Assembly: GCA_028284885.1 (NCBI GenBank)
Contig: JANQQW010000246.1
Location: 1-35,491, forward strand
Length of the DNA stretch: 35,491 nucleotides
Reading direction: 5' to 3'
Source of the DNA: Planctomycetaceae bacterium
Lineage (GTDB): Bacteria; Planctomycetota; Planctomycetia; Planctomycetales; Planctomycetaceae
Part shown: piece by piece, positions 24,854 to 35,307 of the stretch
Numbering within the stretch: the first letter of the stretch is position 1
Layout of the letters: the number at the start of each line of letters is the position of its first letter
Position numbers and translations under genes: made by a program
The notes under the pieces: model-generated
The model's database searches: none
Told to the model about the DNA's origin: nothing
The model's input: the letters and a program-made list of their open reading frames with translations, nothing else

Positions 24854-26199
24854 CACGCTTCCGCCAAGTCGACCGCCGAACCGTCCTCAAGGGTGTGGGC
24901 ACCGCGATGGCGTTGCCGCTGCTGGAGGTGATGTCGCCGACCCGGTCGGCGTTCGCCGCCAAGGCTCCCTCCGGCCCGGTGCGCATGGGGTTCGTCTTCT
25001 TCCCGAACGGGGCCATCATGCGGGACTGGCGGCCGTCCGGCGACGCGTCGAGCCTGTCGCTCGACTCCAAGACGCTGAAGCCGCTCGCCGGCTTCTCGGA
25101 CGACGTTCTCGCCCTCGAGGGTCTGACGCAGCACCACGCCCGCGCGAACGGCGACGGCGGCGGTGACCACGCCCGCAACGCGAGTGCGTTCCTCACCGGC
25201 GCACAGCCCTTCAAGACGAGCGGTGCCGACATCCGTGTCGGCGTCTCGGTCGACCAGGCCGCGGCGGCCGATGTCGGCGACCGGACGCGGCTGCCTTCCC
25301 TGGAGCTCGGCACCGTCCGCGGGCGGAACGCGGGCGGCTGCGACTCCGGCTACAGCTGTGCGTACTCCTCGAACATCTCCTGGAAGACGCCCAGCACGCC
25401 GATGGCGAAGGAGATCAACCCGCGGCTCGTGTTCGAGCGGATGTTCGGAAGCGCCTCCGACCGGGCGGCCGAGAAGGACCGTGCCCGCCGTGCACTGTAC
25501 CGTCAGAGCGTGCTCGACCTCGTCTCCGAGGACGCAGCCGACCTGCGGAAGAAGCTGGGCGGCTCCGACCGTCGCAAGCTCGACGAGTACTTCACCAGCG
25601 TCCGCGAACTCGAGGAGCGGATCGCCCGAGCGGCCGACGCCGATCCGGTCGAGGTTCCGAAGGTCGATCTCCCGGGCGGCGTGCCGCGCGAGCACGCGGA
25701 GCACGTCGACCTGATGTACGACCTGATGGCTCTGGCGTTCCAGACCGACAGCACGCGGATCTGCTCGTTCATGCTGGAGAACGCCGGGGCGAACCGCAGC
25801 TACCCGGAGATCGGGGTGGGAGCCGGCTGGCACTCGCTGTCGCACCACCAGAACAAGGAGGACAAGATGGTCGCGATCCAGAAGATCGACCAGTTCTACG
25901 CCGAGCGGTTCGCTCGCTTCCTCGGGAAGCTGAAGTCGATCCGCGAGGGGGACGGGACGCTTCTGGACAACTCGATGATCCTCTACGGGTCGGCGATCAG
26001 CGACGCCAACCGCCACAACCACGACGACCTGCCGATCCTCCTTGCCGGTCGCGGCGGCGGGACGATCCGCTCGGGACGGTACCTGAAGTACGCCGACGAG
26101 ACCCCGCTCAACAACCTGTTCGTCAGCATGACGGACCGGATGGGCTGTTCGATCGAGGTGCTCGGCGACAGCAAGGCCCGCCTGAACGACCTCGCCTGA
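24850..26199 (+). CDS. DUF1552 protein with Tat-type leader
   Basis: ATG at 24850 overlaps the preceding stop (ATGA). 449 aa. The N-terminus has DRRTVLKGVGTAMALPLLEVM (residues 8-28), a twin-arginine leader of the planctomycete pattern, with probable cleavage after AFA near residue 36. The mature part starts GPVRMGFVFFPNGAIMRDWRP and contains LTGAQPF, SIDQ-like GVSVDQAAA, LPSLELGTVRGRNAGGCDSGYSCAYSSNISW and GWHSLSHHQNK, all characteristic DUF1552 blocks. Family members almost always pair with DUF1592 proteins, as here. Their biochemical role is not established. An envelope complex of the two proteins is a reasonable inference. Confidence 0.95.
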   Translation: MTRFRQVDRRTVLKGVGTAMALPLLEVMSPTRSAFAAKAPSGPVRMGFVFFPNGAIMRDWRPSGDASSLSLDSKTLKPLAGFSDDVLALEGLTQHHARANGDGGGDHARNASAFLTGAQPFKTSGADIRVGVSVDQAAAADVGDRTRLPSLELGTVRGRNAGGCDSGYSCAYSSNISWKTPSTPMAKEINPRLVFERMFGSASDRAAEKDRARRALYRQSVLDLVSEDAADLRKKLGGSDRRKLDEYFTSVRELEERIARAADADPVEVPKVDLPGGVPREHAEHVDLMYDLMALAFQTDSTRICSFMLENAGANRSYPEIGVGAGWHSLSHHQNKEDKMVAIQKIDQFYAERFARFLGKLKSIREGDGTLLDNSMILYGSAISDANRHNHDDLPILLAGRGGGTIRSGRYLKYADETPLNNLFVSMTDRMGCSIEVLGDSKARLNDLA

Positions 26200-26233
26200 C
26201 GAGCGATTCAGAGTCCGTCCGAGCAATCCGTAC

Positions 26234-26307
26234 GACGGGCACTCCTGCCCGTCGCGACCGCGTGTCGGACGCGAGATGGCCTGCATGGACGGGCAGGAGT
26301 GCCCGTC
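26234..26307. repeat. Second copy of the hairpin element, between convergent genes
   Basis: GACGGGCACTCCTGCCCGTC at 26234-26253 is the exact reverse complement of 26288-26307 and also of 11121-11140. The match to the first element extends to 27 bp (26227-26253 against 11121-11147 inverted). The 34-nt centre differs. It lies between the stops of the DUF1552 gene and dprA, where it could also act as a bidirectional terminator. No exact flanking direct repeat is apparent here. Confidence 0.85.
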
Positions 26308-26341
26308 CTACGGTTCAGTCACCCCCTTTTCGGACAGACAG

Positions 26342-27472
26342 TCAGTCGGGGCGGACGAGCAGGTTGCCCGGCAACCGGCGGATCATCCGCTTCATCTCCA
26401 GGACGGTCAGCGTCGCGAGCACTCGCGAGGGTTCGAGTGCCGTGCCGCGGATGACCTCGTCGACGTGCCTCGGCTCGGTGGCGACGAGGTTCAGGATCGC
26501 CCGTTCCTGGTCGGTCAGAGTCAGCTCGCGGGGGTCACGAACCGTCGCAGTGGTGTCACCGGCGGACGTGTCGGTCGGCGTCGGCAGTGGGCCGAGCGCT
26601 TCGAGGACGTCGTCCACGCCGCGGCAGAGAATCGCACCGTCGCGGACGAGGTCGTGGCAGCCCTCGCTGGCGAGACTGTCGATCGAGCCGGGCACGGCGA
26701 GGACGCTGCGGCCCTGCTCCATGGCGTGCCGGGCGGTGTGGAGCGTCCCGCTCGTCCGGGACGCCTCGACGACGATCACGCCGAGCGACAGCCCGGCGAT
26801 GAGGCGGTTCCGCTGGGGGAACATGCCGGGCAACGCGGCCTGATCGAGGGGGGACTCGCTCAGCAGCACGCCGTTCCCGACGACGTCCTCGGCGAGCTCC
26901 CCGTGTTCCGGCGGGTAGACGTTGTTGACCCCGGTGGCGAGCACGGGGACCGTTCGCCCCCCCGCGGCGAGGGCCGCGCGGTGGGCGACGCCGTCGATGC
27001 CCCGGGCGAGTCCGCTGACGACGGTCACCCCTGCCCGTGCGAGTCCGCCGGCGAGACGTTCGGCCACTCGGCGGCCGTAGACCGTGCACCGCCGCGCGCC
27101 GACGATTCCGACCGCGATCTCGTCACGCGGGGCGAACCGGCCGCGAGCGAACAGCAGCGGCGGCGGGTCGAAGATCTCGGCGAGGCGTCTGGGGTAGCCT
27201 TCGCCCGCCTCGGACAGCAGTTCGACGCCGAGCGATCGGCAGCGACCGACCATCCGGTCCGCGGCCTCTCGCGTGTCGGAGGCCGTGATGGCCGCGGCGA
27301 GTTTCGGTCCGATGCCGGCGACGGACCGCAGGTCGTTGACCGAGGCGTTCAGCACGGCCGTCGCGTCGCCGAAACGGTCGAGCAGCGCCCGTTGCATGCG
27401 GGGGCCGAGCCCGGGGACGAGTGTCAGACGGACGAGATCGACCGGGGTCTCGGCTCGGTCGGCAGTGGACAC
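26342..27472 (-). CDS. dprA: DNA-processing protein DprA
   Basis: GTG start at 27472-27470 with GGAG 8 nt upstream; 376 aa. Residues 10-65 form helix-hairpin-helix-like repeats (LTLVPGLGPRMQRALLDRFG and LRSVAGIGPKLAAAI). The central Rossmann SMF domain follows: VGIVGARRCTVYGRRVAERLA (121-141), VVSGLARGIDGVAHRAAL (151-168), ATGVNNVYPPEH, FPQRNRLIAGLS and VVEA. These are the DNA- and RecA-interaction blocks of DprA. The last 65 residues look like the C-terminal winged-helix domain. DprA binds incoming single-stranded DNA and loads RecA during transformation. No other competence gene lies nearby. It starts 25 nt after aroB, so the two are probably co-transcribed. Confidence 0.95.
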   Translation of the reverse strand: MSTADRAETPVDLVRLTLVPGLGPRMQRALLDRFGDATAVLNASVNDLRSVAGIGPKLAAAITASDTREAADRMVGRCRSLGVELLSEAGEGYPRRLAEIFDPPPLLFARGRFAPRDEIAVGIVGARRCTVYGRRVAERLAGGLARAGVTVVSGLARGIDGVAHRAALAAGGRTVPVLATGVNNVYPPEHGELAEDVVGNGVLLSESPLDQAALPGMFPQRNRLIAGLSLGVIVVEASRTSGTLHTARHAMEQGRSVLAVPGSIDSLASEGCHDLVRDGAILCRGVDDVLEALGPLPTPTDTSAGDTTATVRDPRELTLTDQERAILNLVATEPRHVDEVIRGTALEPSRVLATLTVLEMKRMIRRLPGNLLVRPD

Positions 27473-27497
27473 GTCGCGGGCTCCGAAGGAACGCGGT

Positions 27498-28625
27498 TCA
27501 CTCGGCGAGCACGGCCCGCACGTCCTCCTCGGGCACGTCGTCGAACGTTCGCACGTGGCCCATCCGGGTCGGGAGCACGAACCGAATCCGGCCCCCCACG
27601 TTCTTCTTGTCGAGCCGCATCCGGTCGAGGACGGCTTCCGTGGAGAGTTCGACGTTGTTCGGCAGTTCGGTCGACAGGCCGAACGCTCGCAGCAGCTCGA
27701 CCTGTCGCTCGGTGACCTTCGCGTCGACCAGGCCGCGTCGTTCGGCCAGTCGGCTTGCGCGGACCATTCCGACGGCCACCGCCTCGCCGTGCCGCAGGTC
27801 GTCGTATCCGGTCAACGCCTCGTAGGCGTGGGCGAAGGTGTGGCCGTAGTTGAGCACGGAACGGAGTCCGCCGCGTTCGTACTCGTCCTGTTCGACGATG
27901 TCGGCCTTCAGTCGGCAGCAACGCGCGACGACGGCCCGCAGCACGTCCGGCTTGCGGTCGTTGACCTCCTCGACGTGCTTCTCGAGGAACTCGAAGAAGC
28001 CGCCGTCGAGGATGACCCCGTACTTGACGACCTCGGCGAGACCGCAGCGGTACTCGCGGTCGGGCAGGGTGTCGAGCAGGCTGGTGTCGACGAAGACGCC
28101 GAGTGGTTGGTGGAAGGCGCCGACGAGGTTCTTGGCCTTGGAGAGGTTGATGCCGACCTTGCCGCCGACCGAGCTGTCGACGTCGGCGAGCAGCGTTGTC
28201 GGGACCTGGACGAACGGGACACCTCGGCCGTAGGTCGCGGCGACGAAGCCGGCCAGGTCCCCAACCACCCCGCCTCCCACGGCGACGACGACCGTGTTCC
28301 GGTCGGCCTTCAGCTCGACGAGTTCCTCGTAGCAGCGGGCGGCGGTCTCCAGGCACTTGGAACGCTCGCCCGGTTCGAGCGTCGTGCCCCCAACTGTCCA
28401 GCCTTGGGACTCGAGCGACTTGCGGACGGCGGCGGCATGGGGTTCGACGTTGCGGTCCGTGACGACGAACGCGGTTCCGCCGACGAGGCCGCCTCGCTCC
28501 CTTTCCTCCAGCCACGTCCGGAGATGCTGCACGAAGGACGGCGTGGCGGCCGTGTCGATGACGATCTCGTAGCTTCGCGGGCCGAGGTAGACCTGTACGG
28601 TCGTGGCCGACTGGGATTCGCTCAC
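27498..28625 (-). CDS. aroB: 3-dehydroquinate synthase
   Basis: GTG start at 28625-28623; 375 aa. The open frame extends far upstream to 31247 antisense to prkA, but only this part is AroB. The NAD site has VVAVGGGVVGDLAGFVAATYGRG and VPTTLLADVDSSVGGKVGIN, then KNLVGAFHQP. The zinc ligands of the family are in place: Glu198 in LAEVVKYG, His262 in NYGHTFAHA and His279 in RHGEAVAVGM. The enzyme converts DAHP to 3-dehydroquinate, the second step of the shikimate pathway, in the cytoplasm. The ribosome site is weak (GAG about 10 nt upstream). dprA follows on the same strand. Sequence is complete with no missing residue. Confidence 0.97.
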   Translation of the reverse strand: MSESQSATTVQVYLGPRSYEIVIDTAATPSFVQHLRTWLEERERGGLVGGTAFVVTDRNVEPHAAAVRKSLESQGWTVGGTTLEPGERSKCLETAARCYEELVELKADRNTVVVAVGGGVVGDLAGFVAATYGRGVPFVQVPTTLLADVDSSVGGKVGINLSKAKNLVGAFHQPLGVFVDTSLLDTLPDREYRCGLAEVVKYGVILDGGFFEFLEKHVEEVNDRKPDVLRAVVARCCRLKADIVEQDEYERGGLRSVLNYGHTFAHAYEALTGYDDLRHGEAVAVGMVRASRLAERRGLVDAKVTERQVELLRAFGLSTELPNNVELSTEAVLDRMRLDKKNVGGRIRFVLPTRMGHVRTFDDVPEEDVRAVLAE

Positions 28626-29153
28626 GGGAGAAGACTCGAGTGGTCGGGACGATTCGGAAACCCTGATTCTAAGCCGGTGTTCGGGCGGATCACACCCTGC
28701 CGAACCCGCGACCAAGTGCCGCTGCGGCACGAGGTGGAACGGCCGGCACGGGCGGAGTTGGTATTTACAGCCCGATTCGCGGTGCAATAATTCGAGGTGC
28801 TCGCCGGGTGCGGCGGTCTGCGGAGGCCGCCTCACCTCCGGTTCGGGACAACCCCGGACCGGCACGGTGTCCCAGTTTCCAGTTCTCAACTCGATGCCGA
28901 CCACGGACGGTCGATTCCCACGTCCTCCCGGGGCCCGCGGCCCCAGCGAGGGCGATGCGGCATGCGCGCCCCTCGGAACACCAAGCGAGAGGGCGGCTGT
29001 TCGGACGGAGAAACGACCAACACGATCGGATTCGACGAGGAACCTGACTGGGCACGCGTGGTCGCGAGAGGACAACCCGAGAGCACTCGGCTCGTGTCGG
29101 TCCGCCGGCAGAGTGCTCGTCCCGATCGACCCGAGAGGGTGAGGAGGGGGCTC
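28626..29153 (+). other. Spacer and long untranslated leader of the prkA operon
   Basis: A 528-bp gap between the divergent aroB and prkA starts. After the promoter at 28764-28791, about 355 nt precede the GTG of prkA. This leader has several stable hairpins, for example GGGGCC/CGC/GGCCCC at 28930-28944 and a GGCGG..CCGCC pairing around 28812-28833. The prkA frame stays open back to 28797, but the sequence there is not PrkA-like and has no good start, so I read it as untranslated leader. I see no known riboswitch. Confidence 0.55.
28764..28791 (+). promoter_or_regulatory. Strong sigma70-type promoter candidate of prkA
   Basis: TTTACA at 28764-28769 (five of six to consensus) and AATAAT at 28786-28791 (five of six) with a 16-nt spacer. 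It is the best hexamer pair I found in the window and sits in the only AT-rich patch of the aroB-prkA spacer. Confidence 0.65.
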
Positions 29154-31196
<2,043 letters not shown>

Positions 31197-31245
31197 AATC
31201 GGAGCGAGACGCACGAACGAAACGAGTCCTCGGGTGGAGAGAGCC

Positions 31246-31911
31246 ATGACAGGGAACGCGACCCCCGTCGAAGTCGAGTCGTCACAGGTGGTGACCGACG
31301 AGGGGGGGCTGCGGTCCCGCGACGGCGAGCCGACGTGGGAGATCGCCAGACTGTTTCCACTGCAGGGACGGTGGTCGGAGTCCGCCTATTTGAGTCTCGA
31401 CACGAGTCAACTGGTCGAGTACGTCCGCGGCCGTTTGGAATTCCTCCCCGTGCCGACCCGACTCCACCAGCGAATCGTTCAGTTCCTCTTCAAGCTTCTC
31501 GACGACTTGGCGAGCCGGACGGGCGTGGGCGAGGCATTCTTCGCACCGCTGCGCGTCCGCACGGTGGACAACGTGATTCGAGAGCCGGACGCCGTTCTGA
31601 TTCCGGTCGACGACGAGGACCCCACAGCTCTCGTGGAGTACATGCTGCTCGCGATCGAGGTCACGAGTCCGGGCATACGAAATCGGGAACGTGACTGCGA
31701 GGAGAAGAGAGACGAGTACGCCAGGGCTCGCGTCCCCGAGTACTGGATCGTGGACCCCGAGAGCGAACGAGTGACCGTCCACAGGCTCGACGGCGACGAG
31801 TACCGCGTTCACGGCGTGTTTCAGCCGGGTACCACGGCGACGTCCGTTCTCGTCCCCGAGTTCGAGGTGGACGTGTCGAGGATGTTCGCCGCGGGACATC
31901 GGAAGGCGTGA
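31246..31911 (+). CDS. Uma2-family (DUF820) protein with PD-(D/E)XK nuclease-like fold
   Basis: ATG start at 31246 after GGAGAG; 221 aa. The Uma2 pattern is present: QLVEYVRGRLEFLPVPTRLHQRIVQFL (57-81), then IREPDAVLIP (111-120) with Asp115, LLAIEVTSPG (134-143) with Glu138, and EEKRDEYARARVPEYWIVDPE (152-172) with Lys154. These are the expected acidic and Lys residues of a PD-(D/E)XK site, so catalytic competence is plausible. Uma2 proteins are abundant in cyanobacteria and planctomycetes; no biological role is firmly known. Its base composition is lower in GC than prkA and DUF444, and it interrupts a normally contiguous operon. The first 40 residues are not conserved-looking. Confidence 0.9.
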   Translation: MTGNATPVEVESSQVVTDEGGLRSRDGEPTWEIARLFPLQGRWSESAYLSLDTSQLVEYVRGRLEFLPVPTRLHQRIVQFLFKLLDDLASRTGVGEAFFAPLRVRTVDNVIREPDAVLIPVDDEDPTALVEYMLLAIEVTSPGIRNRERDCEEKRDEYARARVPEYWIVDPESERVTVHRLDGDEYRVHGVFQPGTTATSVLVPEFEVDVSRMFAAGHRKA

Positions 31912-31962
31912 TCGACAATCGTCCTCGTTCGTAGACGTCTCGCCTGAATCAGGTCTCACCTC

Positions 31963-33069
31963 ATGACCCGCCCCATCGACCAGAACCTCGACCGGTTCCG
32001 CAAGATCGTGAAGGGGAAGGTCCGTCAGAACCTCCGGAAGTACGTCAACCACGGCGAGATGCTCGGCCGTCGCGGCCGGGAGGTCGTCAGCATCCCCGTC
32101 CCCAACGTCGACATCCCCCGGTTCCGGCACGGCAACAAGGGGAGCGGCGGCGTCGGACAGGGGGAAGGGGAACTCGGGCAGCCGGTCGGCCGCGGCGGCG
32201 AGCAAGGGGACGGTCCCGGGCAGGCCGGCAGCGAGGCGGGCCGGCACATCCGCGAGGTCGAACTCACGCTCGACGAGCTGGCCGAGATCCTCAGCGAGGA
32301 GCTCGAACTCCCGAACATCGAGCCGAAGGGAAAGGACGCTATTCGCAGCGTGAAGGACCGCTACACGAGCATTCGGCAGCAGGGGCCGAACTCGCTGCGG
32401 CACTTCAAGCGGACGTTCAAGCGGGCCCTCAAACGGCAGATCGCCTCGAGCGAGTACGACCCGTCGAACCCGGTCATCGTCCCCGTGAAGGACGACGAGC
32501 GGTTTCGCAGTTGGAAAACCGTGCAAGAGCCGCAGGCGAACGCGGCCATCGTCTACATGATGGACGTCTCCGGCAGCATGACCGACGACCAGAAGGAGAT
32601 CGTCCGCATCGAGTCCTTCTGGATCGACACCTGGCTCCGCAAGCAGTACGACGGCATCGAACGACGCTACGTCGTGCACGACGCGGTCGCCCACGAGGTC
32701 GACGAGGACACCTTCTACCGCACCCGCGAGAGCGGCGGCACGCGGATCTCGTCCGCCTACAAGGCCTGCCGGCGGATCATCGAGCGGGACTTCCCGCCCG
32801 ACGAGTGGAACCTGTACTGCTTCCAGTTCTCCGACGGCGACAACTGGGGCGAGGACAACGACGACTGCCTCGGCCTGCTCGCCGAGAGCATCCTCCCGGT
32901 CTGCAACCTGTTCTGCTACGGCCAGGTGGAGTCACCCTACGGCAGCGGCGACTTCATCCGCGAACTCCAGCGCATCCAGGAGGACTGGGAGAACATCGTG
33001 CTCTCGGAGATCGAGAGCAAGGACGCGATCTACGACTCGATCAAGCAGTTCCTCGGAACGGGGAGATAG
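31963..33069 (+). CDS. yeaH: DUF444 family protein (YeaH/YhbH), VWA-like
   Basis: ATG start at 31963; 368 aa. The start [26 protein letters not shown], the Gly/Gln-rich linker (about 62-90) and the [23 protein letters not shown] block are typical of YeaH/YhbH. The C-terminal half is a von Willebrand A-like domain with the MIDAS sequence [10 protein letters not shown] (201-210), then [12 protein letters not shown] and [12 protein letters not shown]. Genes of this family are co-conserved with prkA and spoVR and are induced under stress in enterobacteria and during sporulation in Bacillus. It is thought to act as a partner of PrkA. No signal peptide, so cytoplasmic. It is 51 nt downstream of the Uma2 gene. 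Confidence 0.96.
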   Translation: MTRPIDQNLDRFRKIVKGKVRQNLRKYVNHGEMLGRRGREVVSIPVPNVDIPRFRHGNKGSGGVGQGEGELGQPVGRGGEQGDGPGQAGSEAGRHIREVELTLDELAEILSEELELPNIEPKGKDAIRSVKDRYTSIRQQGPNSLRHFKRTFKRALKRQIASSEYDPSNPVIVPVKDDERFRSWKTVQEPQANAAIVYMMDVSGSMTDDQKEIVRIESFWIDTWLRKQYDGIERRYVVHDAVAHEVDEDTFYRTRESGGTRISSAYKACRRIIERDFPPDEWNLYCFQFSDGDNWGEDNDDCLGLLAESILPVCNLFCYGQVESPYGSGDFIRELQRIQEDWENIVLSEIESKDAIYDSIKQFLGTGR

Positions 33070-33071
33070 GT

Positions 33072-33125
33072 GTCAGGGAGCAGGTGCCAGGAGTCAGCGT
33101 GCGTGTCTGACCTCTGCCCCCTGAC
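33072..33125. repeat. Imperfect inverted repeat directly before spoVR
   Basis: GTCAGGGAGCAG at 33072-33083 pairs with CTGCCCCCTGAC at 33114-33125 with one mismatch. It is followed by further TGACC/CGACC repeats up to the spoVR ATG at 33141. The tract looks like a dispersed intergenic repeat and leaves no clear Shine-Dalgarno sequence before spoVR. Confidence 0.6.
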
Positions 33126-33140
33126 CCCCGACCACTGACC

Positions 33141-34667
33141 ATGTCCATCACCACCCACCGACCACTGCCAACGCAAATCCGCGAGATCCAGTTGGAGCTC
33201 GAGGAGGTCGCGGCGGGGTACGGGCTCGACTTCTTCGAGACCGTCTTCGAAATGGTCGATTACGAGGAGATGTCGATGCTCGCCGCGTTCGGCGGGTTTC
33301 CCATCCGCTACCCGCACTGGCGGTTCGGGGCGGAGTTCGACGAGCTGACGAAGGGGTACTCGTACGGTCTGCAGAAGATCTACGAGATGGTGATCAACAC
33401 CGACCCCTGCTACGCGTACCTGTTGAACGCGAACGAGTTGATCGACCAGAAGCTCGTCATCGCCCACGTCTACGGGCACTGCGACTTCTTCAAGTGCAAC
33501 GCGTGGTTCTCCAAGACGAACCGCCGCATGCTGGACCAGATGGCCAACCACGCCGCCCGCGTGAACCGGTACGTCGAGCGGTACGGCTACGAGACGGTCG
33601 AGCGGTTCGTCGACGCCTGCCTGTCGCTCGACGACCTGATCGACCCGTACCTGCCGCACATCCGCCGGCGACCCGCGGAGCAGACCCGTCCGGAGCGGTC
33701 GCTCGACCGTGACCGGGACGAGGACGGGAACGACGGTTCCGGCAAGTTCGCCGCCAAGGACTACCTGGACCCGTACGTCAACCCGCCCGACGTGCTGCGT
33801 GAGCAGTCGGAGAAGCGACGGGAGAAGCAGAAGCAGGCGGAGGAGTCCCGGTCGTTCCCCGAACGGCCCGAGCGCGACGTGCTGCTGTTCCTGCTGGAGC
33901 ACGCACCGCTGAAGGAGTGGCAGCGGGACGTGCTGGCCATCGTCCGGGACGAGGCGTACTACTTCGCACCGCAGGGACAGACGAAGATCATGAACGAGGG
34001 TTGGGCCAGCTACTGGCACAGCACGATCATGACGAAGCACGCCCTGACCGACGCCGAGATCATCGACTTCGCCGACCACCACTCCGGCACGATGGCGACG
34101 AGCCCGACCCGGCTGAACCCATACAAGCTGGGCATCGAGCTGTTCCGCGACATCGAGGAACGCTGGGACAAAGGGCAGTTCGGCCCCGAGTGGGAGGAGT
34201 GCGACGACCTCGAGACCAAGCGGAAGTGGGACAAGCAGCTCGGCCTCGGCCGCGAGAAGATCTTCGAGGTCCGCCGCGTCCACAACGACATCACGTTCAT
34301 CGACACGTTCCTCACGCCGGAGTTCTGCGCGAAGCACCAGATGTTCTCCTTCGCGTACAACGACGTGACCGACTACTACCAGATCGCCTCCCGGCAGTTC
34401 CCGGAGGTGAAGCGGCAGTTGCTCGACAACCTGACCAACCACGGCCGGCCGTTCATCTACGTGAAGGACGGCAACCACGCGAACCGCGGCGAGTTGTACC
34501 TGCTGCACGACTACTCGGGCGTCGAACTCCGGCAGGACTACGCCCGCGACTGCCTGATCAACCTGCAAGCCCTGTGGGGGCGACCCGTCCACATCGAGAC
34601 CGTCTCCGACGACATGCCGACCGTCCTCTCCTACGACGGCCACGCCCACGAGGTCGCCGTGAAGTAG
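33141..34667 (+). CDS. spoVR: SpoVR family protein (YcgB)
   Basis: ATG start at 33141; 508 aa, the family's normal length. The N-terminus has [40 protein letters not shown], then [32 protein letters not shown] (107-138). The centre has [16 protein letters not shown] (about 280-296), then [28 protein letters not shown] and a C-terminal SYDGHAHEV. These are the conserved SpoVR blocks. SpoVR is needed for spore cortex formation in Bacillus; in bacteria without spores the family is linked to the PrkA/YeaH stress set. The HVYGH and NEGW..YWH motifs resemble metal-site patterns, but a metal role is my inference. It closes the prkA operon. Confidence 0.96.
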   Translation: MSITTHRPLPTQIREIQLELEEVAAGYGLDFFETVFEMVDYEEMSMLAAFGGFPIRYPHWRFGAEFDELTKGYSYGLQKIYEMVINTDPCYAYLLNANELIDQKLVIAHVYGHCDFFKCNAWFSKTNRRMLDQMANHAARVNRYVERYGYETVERFVDACLSLDDLIDPYLPHIRRRPAEQTRPERSLDRDRDEDGNDGSGKFAAKDYLDPYVNPPDVLREQSEKRREKQKQAEESRSFPERPERDVLLFLLEHAPLKEWQRDVLAIVRDEAYYFAPQGQTKIMNEGWASYWHSTIMTKHALTDAEIIDFADHHSGTMATSPTRLNPYKLGIELFRDIEERWDKGQFGPEWEECDDLETKRKWDKQLGLGREKIFEVRRVHNDITFIDTFLTPEFCAKHQMFSFAYNDVTDYYQIASRQFPEVKRQLLDNLTNHGRPFIYVKDGNHANRGELYLLHDYSGVELRQDYARDCLINLQALWGRPVHIETVSDDMPTVLSYDGHAHEVAVK

Positions 34668-34678
34668 CTTCTTCACGC

Positions 34679-34743
34679 CCGGTGCCGGGAAACGCCCGCA
34701 CCGGACGAGGTGTGGGCTCCGCCCACGAGCCGGCGAAAGCCGG
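34679..34743. repeat. Three consecutive hairpins after spoVR
   Basis: Three stem-loops follow each other: CCGGTGC/GCACCGG (34679-34685 with 34698-34704), GTGGGC/TCC/GCCCAC (34712-34726) and CCGGC/GAAA/GCCGG (34730-34743). They begin 12 nt after the spoVR stop. No T-run follows. They may form a composite terminator, an RNA 3' stabiliser or an intergenic repeat. Confidence 0.55.
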
Positions 34744-34778
34744 AGTACAATCGGGGGCGGTCTCCGGTCACGGCGTTG

Positions 34779-34800
34779 CTCTCGACTCTCGACTCTCGAC
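34779..34800 (+). repeat. Tandem CTCTCGA heptamer, three copies
   Basis: CTCTCGA is repeated three times at 34779-34799 and ends three bases before the ATG at 34803. It occupies the place of the ribosome-binding site of the next gene. Confidence 0.8.
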
Positions 34801-34802
34801 CC

Positions 34803-35306
34803 ATGCCACCCATCGCCCAGAAACTCCTCGACGAAGTCGGACAGCGGCTCGGAATGAGCGCGTCGAGCGGGCACGTCGTCACGGTTTCCGGCGACGACGG
34901 CGTCACGCTCTCGGTCGACTTCTCGCTGATCGACAGCCTCGGCTGTGCCTTTCGAGAACTGCGGCTGAACGTCCCGGCCCTCGTCGGTTGCGAGACCGGG
35001 ACGCTCGAGGCGTGGGCCGACGCGCTGTCGAAGCGGATCACCTATCTGCTGGAAGGCGTCGGGCCGGTCGAGATCGACGAGCAGGCGGGCAAGGTGCTCG
35101 TCCGTTCGCAGCCGCCGCTCTCCGACGACTCGGGCTCGGAGTACTACGAGGTGCTGCTCGAGTCGGACACGCAGGGCAACTTCACGCTTCGCCGCTACCG
35201 TTCCGACCGTGGCACGCCCGGCCGCCGGTGGGTCGACATCACGATCACGATCGACGTGCTCGGCCGTCTGGCGGGTGACCTCGTCGACACGATTCCGGAC
35301 CCGTAG
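34803..35306 (+). CDS. Hypothetical protein (167 aa), cytoplasmic
   Basis: ATG start at 34803; an in-frame GTG at 34710 would add 31 residues translated from the hairpin region, so I reject it. The protein starts PPIAQKLLDEVGQRLGM, then reads as a beta-rich domain: HVVTVSGDDGVTLSVDFSLIDSLGCAFRELRLNVPAL. A helix follows (LEAWADALSKRITYLL), then GPVEIDEQAGKVLVRSQPP and a YYEVLLESDTQGNFTLRRYRSD strand pair ending in a WVDITITIDVLGRL block. No signal peptide or membrane segment. I do not know a named family. It has no Shine-Dalgarno sequence. Confidence 0.75.
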   Translation: MPPIAQKLLDEVGQRLGMSASSGHVVTVSGDDGVTLSVDFSLIDSLGCAFRELRLNVPALVGCETGTLEAWADALSKRITYLLEGVGPVEIDEQAGKVLVRSQPPLSDDSGSEYYEVLLESDTQGNFTLRRYRSDRGTPGRRWVDITITIDVLGRLAGDLVDTIPDP

Positions 35307-35307
35307 G

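Noticed and set aside
28797-29153. N-terminal extension of PrkA by 119 residues
   Set aside because: The extra residues are not PrkA-like, the GTG at 29154 has an AGGAGG site, and the strong promoter at 28764-28791 would leave almost no leader.
34779-34800. Tandem heptamers as a CRISPR-like array
   Set aside because: Units are 7 bp without spacers. It is a short tandem repeat, not a CRISPR.
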